Positions 1-7,300 of a stretch of 12,165 nucleotides of DNA are shown here, one piece after another. The notes below the pieces were generated by a model, which ran no database searches, was not told where the DNA came from, and saw nothing but the letters and a program-made list of their open reading frames with translations. The DNA is from AWTP1-18 sp036518635 (GTDB lineage Bacteria > Pseudomonadota > Gammaproteobacteria > Burkholderiales > Rhodocyclaceae), in contig DATDMT010000293.1 of the NCBI GenBank assembly GCA_036518635.1, forward strand, positions 1 to 12,165, given 5' to 3'. Positions within the stretch are counted from its first letter, which is position 1. Each line of letters opens with the position of its first letter. The translations under genes were made by a program, and so were the position numbers.

Positions 1-633
1 GTCGCCGCCCTGCTCGACGTGGCGCAGATTTCCGACGTGATCAAGGTGCTCGGCCCCTCCAGCTTCGTCCGCCCGATCTATGCCGGCAACATCCTGGCGA
101 CGGTGGACAGCGGCGACGCGGTCAAGGTGCTGACCGTCCGACCAACCGCCTTCGCCTCCGCCAACCCGGGCGGCAGCGCGGCGCTTGAAGCCGTCGCCGC
201 CACCGCCGACAGCGGCCTGTCCCGGGTCGTCGGCCGCGAGCTGACCCAGTCGGCACGGCCCGAGCTGGGCGGCGCCCGTGTCGTCGTCTCCGGCGGCCGC
301 GGCCTCGGCAGCGGCGACAACTACAAGGCCCTGCTGGAGCCCCTGGCCGACGCCCTTAACGCCGCCATGGGGGCCTCGCGCGCGGCGGTGGATGCGGGCT
401 TCGTGCCCAACGACTTCCAGGTCGGCCAGACCGGCAAGGTGGTCGCCCCCGACCTCTACATCGCCGTCGGCATTTCCGGCGCGATCCAGCATCTGGCGGG
501 GATGAAGGACAGCAAGGTGATCGTCGCCATCAACAAGGACCCGGAGGCGCCGATCTTCCAGATCGCCGACTACGGCCTGGTGGCCGACCTGTTCAGCGCG
601 GTGCCGGAACTCACCGCCGCCCTCAAGCAATAA
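1..633 (+). CDS. etfA: Electron transfer flavoprotein alpha subunit, C-terminal part (5' end outside window)
   Basis: ETF alpha binds FAD and, with ETF beta, carries electrons from acyl-CoA dehydrogenases to ETF:quinone oxidoreductase. The frame is open from base 1, so the gene enters from the left; 210 residues are visible of the roughly 310 usual for the family. A GTG at 19 is internal, because the codons before it (VAALLD) continue the family sequence. The C-terminal FAD domain is clear: SGGRGLGSGDNY (about 289-324), GQTGK and AVGISGAIQHLAGM (about 424-504), and INKDPEAPIFQIADYGLV (about 529-582). The gene ends in TAA, 19 bases before the acyl-CoA dehydrogenase start, which fits one operon. 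An etfB gene upstream is likely but cannot be seen. No defect is visible in the part present. Family assignment is very secure. Confidence 0.96.
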   Translation, partial: VAALLDVAQISDVIKVLGPSSFVRPIYAGNILATVDSGDAVKVLTVRPTAFASANPGGSAALEAVAATADSGLSRVVGRELTQSARPELGGARVVVSGGRGLGSGDNYKALLEPLADALNAAMGASRAAVDAGFVPNDFQVGQTGKVVAPDLYIAVGISGAIQHLAGMKDSKVIVAINKDPEAPIFQIADYGLVADLFSAVPELTAALKQ

Positions 634-652
634 GACACGGAGAAAGCATCCC

Positions 653-2440
653 ATGACCACCTACGTGGCCCCCGTCAAGGACATGATGTTCGCCCTCGAG
701 CACGTCGCCGGCCTCAATGAAGTCGCGGCCCTGCCCGGCTGCGACGACCTTTCGGCCGAGCTGGCCGCCACCGTGCTGGACGAGGCCGGACGCATGGCCG
801 CCGAGCTGCTGGCGCCGCTGAATGCGGTGGGCGACCGCCAGGGCGCGCTGCATGACGGCGTCGATGCGGTGACCACCTCTCCCGGCTTCAAGCAGGCTTA
901 CAAGCAGTTCGCCGAATCTGGCTGGATCGGCCTCACCTGCGATCCCGACTACGGCGGCCAGGGCCTGCCGAGCCTGCTCGGCACCGCGGTGAGCGAGTTG
1001 TGGCACGCTTCCAACATGGCCTTCGGCCTCTGCCCGATGCTGACCCAGGGCGCCATCGAGGCGATCCAGCACCATGCCTCCGACGAACTCAAGGCGATCT
1101 ACCTGCCGAAGATGATCGACGGTAGCTGGACCGGCACCATGAACCTGACCGAGCCGCAGGCCGGCTCCGATCTGGCCGCGGTGCGCAGCAAGGCAGTGCC
1201 CGAAGGCGACCACTACCTGGTCAGCGGCACCAAGATTTTCATCACCTGGGGCGAGCACGACTGCGCCGAGAACATCGTCCACCTGGTGCTGGCCCGTCTG
1301 CCCGATGCGCCCCCCGGCGTGAAGGGCATCTCCCTGTTCGTCGTGCCCAAGTTCCTGGTGAATGCCGACGGCTCGCTGGGTGCGCGCAATGACCTGAAGT
1401 GCGTCTCCATCGAACACAAGCTGGGCATCCACGGCAGCCCCACCTCGGTGATGTCCTTCGGCGACAACGGCGGCGCCACCGGCTATCTGGTGGGCGAAGC
1501 CAACCGCGGCCTGGAATACATGTTCACCATGATGAACGCCGCCCGCCTGGCCGTCGGCCTGGAAGGCGTCGGCATCGCCGAGCGGGCCCTGCAGCAGGCC
1601 GTGGCCTACGCCCATGACCGTGTCCAGGGCCGCATCGCCGGCATGGATGCCACCACCCGCCCGATCGCCTACCACCCCGACGTGCGCCGCATGCTGGCCA
1701 GCATGAAGTCGCGCACCGAAGCCATGCGCGCCCTCGCCTACCTGGCCGCCGGCGCGATGGACAAGGCCCGTTGCCACCCTGACACCGAGCTGCGGGCGCT
1801 GCACCAGGCCCGCGTCGATCTGCTGATCCCGGTGGTCAAGGGCTGGTGTACCGAGCTGTCGATCGAGGTCGCCTCCACCGGCGTGCAGGTGCACGGCGGC
1901 ATGGGCTACATCGAAGAGACCGGCGCCTGCCAGCATCTGCGCGACGCCCGCATCACCACCATCTACGAAGGCACCACCGCCATCCAGGCCAACGACCTGA
2001 TGATGCGCAAGATCGTGCGCGACGGCGGTGCCGCTGCCGGCGCCCTGTTCGGCGACATCAACGCCGACATCGGCGTCCTGCTGCGCTCCGGTAACGGCGA
2101 CCTGAAGGCCATCGGCAATGCGATGCGGCAGGCCCTCGGCGTGCTCACCGCAGCCACCGAATGGGTGCTCGCCAACCACGCCGAGCAGGGTGTCGCCCTG
2201 GTCGGCGCGGTCGCCTACCTGCGCCTGTTCGGCACTGTCGCCGGCGGCTGGATGATGGCCAGGAGCGCCGCGGCCGCCGTCGGCCTGGCCGCGACTGATG
2301 CCGAATTCGCCCGACAGAAAATCGCCACCGCCCACTTCTACTGCGCCCAGGAACTGCCCCTCGCCCGCGCCTACGGCGACACGCTGTCGAGCGGCGCGAC
2401 GACCCTGGCAGCAGCCGCGGCAGCCCTCGGCCTGAACTGA
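653..2440 (+). CDS. Acyl-CoA dehydrogenase, long (about 595-residue) subfamily with C-terminal extension
   Basis: This is a FAD-dependent acyl-CoA dehydrogenase making the 2-enoyl-CoA, with the neighbouring ETF as likely electron acceptor. ATG 653 is preceded by GGAGA at 639-643. The N-terminal stretch (about residues 1-60, starting MTTYVAPVKDM) resembles the short AcylCoA_DH_N extension of the long subfamily. The core follows: an alpha-helical N domain with DYGGQGLP, the FAD/substrate loop MNLTEPQAGSD at about residues 163-173, and a beta domain with KLGIHGSPTSVM. The C-terminal helical domain carries IYEGTTAIQANDL. Glu439 in that motif aligns with the catalytic base of medium-chain enzymes. 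About 130 further residues correspond to the extra C-terminal domain of DmdC-like and related enzymes. Substrate cannot be read from sequence: medium or long acyl-CoA is likely from context, and a methylmercaptopropionyl-CoA type substrate is possible but unsupported here. The protein looks complete. Confidence 0.94.
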   Translation: MTTYVAPVKDMMFALEHVAGLNEVAALPGCDDLSAELAATVLDEAGRMAAELLAPLNAVGDRQGALHDGVDAVTTSPGFKQAYKQFAESGWIGLTCDPDYGGQGLPSLLGTAVSELWHASNMAFGLCPMLTQGAIEAIQHHASDELKAIYLPKMIDGSWTGTMNLTEPQAGSDLAAVRSKAVPEGDHYLVSGTKIFITWGEHDCAENIVHLVLARLPDAPPGVKGISLFVVPKFLVNADGSLGARNDLKCVSIEHKLGIHGSPTSVMSFGDNGGATGYLVGEANRGLEYMFTMMNAARLAVGLEGVGIAERALQQAVAYAHDRVQGRIAGMDATTRPIAYHPDVRRMLASMKSRTEAMRALAYLAAGAMDKARCHPDTELRALHQARVDLLIPVVKGWCTELSIEVASTGVQVHGGMGYIEETGACQHLRDARITTIYEGTTAIQANDLMMRKIVRDGGAAAGALFGDINADIGVLLRSGNGDLKAIGNAMRQALGVLTAATEWVLANHAEQGVALVGAVAYLRLFGTVAGGWMMARSAAAAVGLAATDAEFARQKIATAHFYCAQELPLARAYGDTLSSGATTLAAAAAALGLN

Positions 2441-2456
2441 TTTTTTCTTTGACGGA

Positions 2457-2490
2457 ATCGGCGGGTCGCCAAGGGCCCGCCGATCTTTTT
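2457..2490 (+). terminator. Terminator-like hairpin with T-tract directly against the next start codon
   Basis: A perfect 9-bp stem pairs ATCGGCGGG (2457-2465) with CCCGCCGAT (2476-2484) around a 10-base loop, followed by C and TTTTT (2486-2490). The form is that of a Rho-independent terminator for the acyl-CoA dehydrogenase transcript. The following ATG begins at 2491, so the structure fills the space where a ribosome binding site should be. The loop contains AAGGG (2471-2475), a weak Shine-Dalgarno-like stretch about 15 bases from the ATG. Partial read-through or attenuation is therefore possible. Confidence 0.7.
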
Positions 2491-4152
2491 ATGACCTACA
2501 CCGGCCAATCACTGCGCGTCACCGCCCTCGGTGAGGGGCTCTACGAACTCTGCTTCGACCGCCAGGGCGAGAGCGTCAACAAGTTCGACGCGGCGACCCA
2601 CGTCGAACTGCACGACGCGGTGGCGGCGCTGCGCGCCTGCGCCGACCTGAAAGGCCTGCTGCTGTCCAGCGCCAAGGGCGTGTTCATCGCCGGCGCCGAC
2701 ATCTTCGAATTCATCCCCCAGTTCCGCCAGGACGTCGATCTGGTGACGGCGGAGATCCTCGCCTGCAGCCGCGGCTTCGCCGCCCTGGAAGACCTGCCGG
2801 TGCCCATCGTCTGCGCCATCAACGGCTACGCCCTGGGCGGCGGTTTCGAGCTGGCGCTGTGCGCCGACTACCGGGTGATGGCGGCCGGCGCCCAGGTCGG
2901 CCTGCCGGAAGTGACCCTTGGCATCATGCCCGGCTGGGGCGGCACGGTGCGCCTGCCGCGGCTGTGCGGCCTGGCGACGGCGCTGGATTGGATCGTCGGC
3001 GGCCGCTTCCACAATGCCGAGGAAGCCTTGGAAGTGGGCGCCGCCGATGCCGTGGCGGACCTCGAAGCGCTGCGCGACAGCGCGCTGCAATGGCTGCGCG
3101 CCGCCGTCGCCGGCGAACACGAGTGGCGCGGCCGGCGGCGCTGGCGCCTGGCGCCCTACCAGGCCGACACTGCCCTGTTGGCGGAGGCCCGTGCCCGCCT
3201 GGCGCCGGTGGCGCGCCATCAACCGGGCCCACTGCGCGCGGTGGACACCATCGGCAGCACCGCCAGCCTGCCCCGCGACGAAGCCCTTGCCCTGGAAGCG
3301 CGCGCCTTCGCCGAGATCGGCAAGACCGAGGCGGCGGCGGCGATGATCCAGGTCTTCGCCAACGATCAGTTATTCAAGAAGCGGATCAAGGAAGCGGGCC
3401 GCCGCGCCGCCGCCGCGCCGCGCCAGCCGCAAGCGGCCACGGCGGGCATCGTCAACACCCATAGCCCGCGCGCCGTCGCAGACTCGCGCCTGGTCGAAGT
3501 GGTCCAGGCGGAGGACAGCGATCCGGCCCTGCTGGCAGCGACAGTGGCGGACATCGCCAAGAACGGCGGCCAGCCGCTGATCGTTCGCGGCGCGCCGGGG
3601 CTGCTGGTCTATCGCCTGCTGCTGGCGACGGTGCTGGGCGCCTGCGAACTGCTGCGCCAGGGCGCCGACCGGGCCGACATCGACCGTGTCATGGCCGATT
3701 GGGGCTGGTCGCCCAGCCCGCTCGCATTGGCCGAGGCCGCGGGCCTGTCGACCCTTGCGGCGATCGCCGATGCCCTCGGCCTGGCCCATGGCGACTGCTT
3801 CGCCAATCGCGCCGGCCAGGCGCTACTGGTAGCGCCGCCCGACGGCGGCCAGCGCAACTTTGCCGACGGCGAAATCCTCGAGCGCCTGCTGCTGCCGCTG
3901 ATCGTCGCCGCCACCGACTGCCTGGAGCAGGGCATCGTCGCCAATCCCGACGAGGTGGACCAGGCCCTGCTGCTGGCGCTGAACTTCCCACGCCACCACT
4001 GCGGTCCGCTGAAGTATGCCGATTGGCTCGGCCTGGCGCAGGTGGTGAGTCGCTGCGAGGCCTGGAGCGCCGATCCCGCCATGACGGCCCTGTATGCGCC
4101 GCCGCCGGCACTGCGGGCCCGCGCGCGGCAGAACGGCCGTTTCTATCCCTAA
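2491..4152 (+). CDS. FadB-like enoyl-CoA hydratase/isomerase lacking the NAD-binding domain of its dehydrogenase half
   Basis: The protein has 553 residues; FadB alpha subunits have about 715-730. ATG 2491 is chosen over an in-frame TTG at 2449 because MTYTGQSLRV aligns with FadB N-termini and the TTG would translate the hairpin. Residues 1-190 form the crotonase domain, with GADIFEF, INGYALGGGFE (Glu120) and GLPEVTLGIMPGWGG (Glu140). These two Glu match the hydratase pair of E. coli FadB, offset by one, so hydratase/isomerase activity is expected. After the linker helix and NDQLFKKRIKEAG (from residue 291), FadB should enter a Rossmann fold with GxGxxG. Here about 20 Ala/Arg/Pro/Gln-rich residues lead straight to THSPRAVADSRLVEVV. 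His324 and Glu336 keep the dehydrogenase spacing of 12, but the later conserved Asn (FVNR) is Tyr374 (LLVYR). The C-terminal domain is shortened but continues to the typical end (GRFYP). NAD-dependent dehydrogenation is therefore not expected. No good ribosome binding site is present. Confidence 0.88.
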   Translation: MTYTGQSLRVTALGEGLYELCFDRQGESVNKFDAATHVELHDAVAALRACADLKGLLLSSAKGVFIAGADIFEFIPQFRQDVDLVTAEILACSRGFAALEDLPVPIVCAINGYALGGGFELALCADYRVMAAGAQVGLPEVTLGIMPGWGGTVRLPRLCGLATALDWIVGGRFHNAEEALEVGAADAVADLEALRDSALQWLRAAVAGEHEWRGRRRWRLAPYQADTALLAEARARLAPVARHQPGPLRAVDTIGSTASLPRDEALALEARAFAEIGKTEAAAAMIQVFANDQLFKKRIKEAGRRAAAAPRQPQAATAGIVNTHSPRAVADSRLVEVVQAEDSDPALLAATVADIAKNGGQPLIVRGAPGLLVYRLLLATVLGACELLRQGADRADIDRVMADWGWSPSPLALAEAAGLSTLAAIADALGLAHGDCFANRAGQALLVAPPDGGQRNFADGEILERLLLPLIVAATDCLEQGIVANPDEVDQALLLALNFPRHHCGPLKYADWLGLAQVVSRCEAWSADPAMTALYAPPPALRARARQNGRFYP

Positions 4153-4185
4153 CGCCAACGAATTCCTCTTGCCATCGTGGCTTGC

Positions 4186-4210
4186 GGCCGCCCTCGGGCG
4201 GCCTTTTTTT
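4186..4210 (+). terminator. Rho-independent terminator closing the beta-oxidation operon
   Basis: GGCCGCC (4186-4192) and GGCGGCC (4197-4203) form a perfect 7-bp GC stem with loop CTCG, followed by seven T (4204-4210). It lies 33 bases after the FadB-like stop codon and separates the metabolic genes from the signalling genes. This is the strongest terminator in the window. Confidence 0.9.
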
Positions 4211-4235
4211 CGCCCGCGCCGACGAGCCGGGAGAG

Positions 4236-4290
4236 CGGTTTTTCCATTACCCTAGTCTTACACTAAAGTTTTACGTCTCCCGCAAGAGGA
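4236..4290 (+). promoter_or_regulatory. AT-richer promoter-like patch before the signalling operon
   Basis: In an otherwise GC-rich window, about 4239-4277 is notably AT-rich. It contains TACACT (4259-4264), a plausible -10 element, though no convincing -35 lies at the standard distance. A near-palindrome, TAGTCTTACACTA (4253-4265, five of six pairs matching), overlaps it and could be an operator. Position between a strong terminator and the next gene supports promoter function. The exact elements and sigma factor are uncertain. Confidence 0.4.
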
Positions 4291-4330
4291 GCGCCGTGAC
4301 GTCAGCCTTCGCAAGCGCCGCGGAATACTG

Positions 4331-4336
4331 AGGAGA
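4331..4336 (+). promoter_or_regulatory. Shine-Dalgarno AGGAGA that fits ATG 4344 rather than the open kinase frame
   Basis: AGGAGA is among the best ribosome binding sites in the window. The gap from AGGAG to ATG 4344 is 8 bases and to GTG 4341 is 5 bases. The first possible start in the kinase frame, TTG 4363, is 27 bases away. This mismatch decides how the kinase start should be read (see the short frame at 4344 and the kinase entry). Confidence 0.6.
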
Positions 4337-4343
4337 AGAAGTG

Positions 4344-4376
4344 ATGATCGTCGGGGCATCCCTTGCCTGGTGCTGA
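4344..4376 (+). CDS. Possible 10-codon leader peptide, or the displaced true start of the kinase
   Basis: ATG 4344 follows a strong Shine-Dalgarno and encodes MIVGASLAWC before TGA at 4374-4376. It overlaps the TTG start of the kinase in another frame. Two readings are possible. It may be a real leader whose translation couples to the kinase. Alternatively, one extra base in the GGGG run (4353-4356) breaks the gene: removing one G joins ATG 4344 to the kinase frame as MIVGHPLPGADASPRL. No homology can be claimed for so short a peptide. Confidence 0.3.
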   Translation: MIVGASLAWC

Positions 4377-7300
4377 CGCCTCGCCACGGCTGAGCCGCCT
4401 GGTGGACCGCCATCCCCTGGCGGTTGCGGCCGGGCTGGCGCTGCTGTATTTCGCCGCCGCACGCCTCAGCCTGTTGCTGGCCTTTGAAGGCAGTAACGCC
4501 TCGCCGGTCTGGCCGCCCACCGGCATCGCCATCGCCGCCCTGCTGCTGGGCGGCCTGCGACTGTGGCCGGCGATCGCCCTCGGCGCGTTTGCCGCCAACC
4601 TGGCCAGCTTTCACAGCGGGCACGGCGAGCTCGGCGTGCCCTACTGGATCGCCTCGGCCACCATCGCCCTCGGCAACAGCGCCGAAGCGGCTCTCGGCGC
4701 CTGGCTGCTGCGGCGTGGCAGTTGGCCGCCGTTCCGCAGCCAGCGCAACGTCTTCCGCTTCATCGCCGCGATCCTCGGCGCCACCGTGCTCAGCGCCGGG
4801 ATCGGCACCGCCAGCCTGGTGCTGGCGGAGATCGTGCCGCCGGACATCGCCCAAACCGTTGCCTGGACCTGGTGGCTGGGCGACGTCTGCGGCGGGCTGT
4901 TACTGGTCCCCGTCATCGTCGCCTGGGCCGAGCATGACTGGTCGGCCTGGCGGCCCCGCGCCATCCAGGCCGAAGCCGCGCTGGCCGTCGCCCTCGGCGG
5001 CGCCGCCTTCATCGTCTTCGGTGGCGTCATTACCGACCACGCTGCCGCGCGGCCGTGGACCTTCCTGCTGTTCCCGCTGCTGTCTCTCGCCGCCCTGCGC
5101 TACAGCCTGCGCGGCGCCACCAGTTGCACCCTGGTGGTGGCGACGCTGGCGGTGTGGGGCACCACCCACGCACACGGGCCGTTCGCCGGCGGGCCGCTGA
5201 ACGACTCGCTGGTCCTGCTCGACAGCTTCCTCGCCCTCTGCGCCGCCATCGCACTGGTGCTGGCGGCCGACCGGGCCGAGCGCATCGAACAGGAGCTGGC
5301 GCTCGCCGGCAGCACCCAGTCGGCCCCCTGGCTGGCCTTGCTGACCGCCCTCGGCGTCACCATCCTCGGCTGGCACCTGGTGTCGGGGCAGATCGAGCAG
5401 AACGCCCGCGAACGCTTCCTCACCCTGACGCGGCAGATCACCTGGACCATCGACGACCGGCTCAACGATTACGAACGCCTGTTGCGCGGCGGCGGCGGCC
5501 TGTTCGCCGCCTCCAAGGAAGTGGAGCGCGCGGAGTGGCGAGAGTTCGTCGCCTATCAAAACATCCGGCAAAAACTCCAGGGCATCCAGGGCTTCGGTTT
5601 CGTCGCCCACGTCTCGGCCGCAGAAAAATTTTCCCTGGAGCAGCGGGTGCAGCGCGAGGGCTTTCCCGGGTTCGCCGTCAAGCCACCGGGAGAGCGCACG
5701 GAATATGCCCCGATCATCTACCTGGAACCTTTCGACGAACGCAACCAGCGCGCCTTCGGCCTCGACCTGATGAGCGAGCCGGTGCGCCGCGCCGCACTGG
5801 AAGCCGCACGCGACAGCGGCCGCGCCGCGCTGACGGGGAAGATTCAACTGGTCCAGGAAGACGGCAAGGACATCCAGCCGGGCCTGCTACTGGTACTGCC
5901 GGTGTATCGCCACGGCGCCGCCGTCGACACGGTCGAGGCCCGCCGCGCCGCCTTGAGCGGCTATGTGTACAGCCCCTTCCGCACCCGCGACCTGATGCTG
6001 AGTATCCTCGGTCATAGCTGGCCGGAAGTCGCGCTGGATGTCTATGCCGGCAGGAGCACCCAGGCCGACGCGCTGCTCTATGCCGATGCGGGCAAGGGCG
6101 CGGCGGCGGGCAGCGACGCATTCGAGAGGAGCGAGACCTTCGATCCGTTCGGCCAGGTCTGGACCCTGCGCTTCCGCCCGACGCCGCAATTCGAGGCCGG
6201 CATCGACCGGCAGAAGGGCCTGCTGGTGTTCATCGCCGGCGCCCTGGTCAGCCTGCTGCTGTTCGCCATGGCCCGCGCCCAGGCCCTGACCGGCGCCAAG
6301 GCGGCGGCCCTGGCGCAGAAGATGACCCGCGAGCTGGCCGCCAGCCAGGCGCGCTATCGCGAGCTGTACGAGGCCTCGCCGGCGATGCTGCACTCGATCG
6401 ACGCGGAGGGCAGGCTGCTGTTCGTCAGCGATGCCTGGCTGGCCACGCTCGGCTACACCCGCGAGGAGGTGCTGGGGCGACGCTCGGTGGAGTTCCTCAC
6501 CGCCGAATCACGCGACCATGTGCTCCAGGTCGAATTGCCGCGCCTGTTCCAGGCCGGCCGCAACGATGGGGTGGCGCTGCAGATGCTGCGCAAGGACGGG
6601 CAACGCCGCGACGTGCTGCTGTCGGCGATACTCGAACGGGATCAGGAAGGCCGGCCGGAACGGGCCCTGGCCTTCATCGAGGACATCACCGAGCGCAAGC
6701 GCACCGAGGCCGAGCGCTCCCGTCTGCTGGCGATCGCCGAGCAGTCGCCGGACTTCATCGGCACCGCCGACATGCAGGGCCACCTCGGCTATCACAACCA
6801 GGCGGCGCTGCGCATGGTCGGCCTGCCCCTCGACACTGATCTGAGCACGCTGCACATCGCCGACATGCATCCGCCCTGGGCGGCCCAGCGGGTGCTCGAG
6901 GATGCCTTGCCGATCGTCCTGCGCGACGGCGTCTGGCAGGGCGAGAACGCCTTGCTGCACCGGGACGGCCACGAAATCCCGGTATCCCAGGTGCTGATGG
7001 TCCACCGCGATGCCGGCGGCGCGCCTTCCTATCTATCCACCGTGATGCGCGACATGAGCGAGCAGCGGCGCGCGGCGCAGGCCCTGGCCCTGGCCAAGGA
7101 GGCGGCGGAGGCGGCCAGCCGCGCCAAGTCGGAATTCCTCGCCAACATGTCGCACGAAATCCGCACGCCGATGAACGGCGTCATCGGCATGGCGCAACTG
7201 CTCGCCACCACCCCCCTCGACGCTGAGCAGCAGGGCTATCTGGCGATCCTGCGCAGCAGTGCGGAAGGCCTGCTCGGCGTGATCAACGACATCCTCGACC

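Noticed and set aside
623..2335. 570-codon open frame on the minus strand opposite the acyl-CoA dehydrogenase
   Set aside because: Its product is Gly/His/Ala/Gln-rich with no family motif, as expected from the complement of GC-rich codons; the + strand gene is unmistakable.
2449..2490. Upstream in-frame TTG start for the FadB-like gene
   Set aside because: It has no ribosome site, would translate the hairpin, and adds 14 residues absent from FadB N-termini.
3390..3500. Frameshift as the cause of the missing NAD domain in the FadB-like gene
   Set aside because: There are too few bases between the flanking landmarks to encode the domain in any frame, and the frame is the same on both sides.
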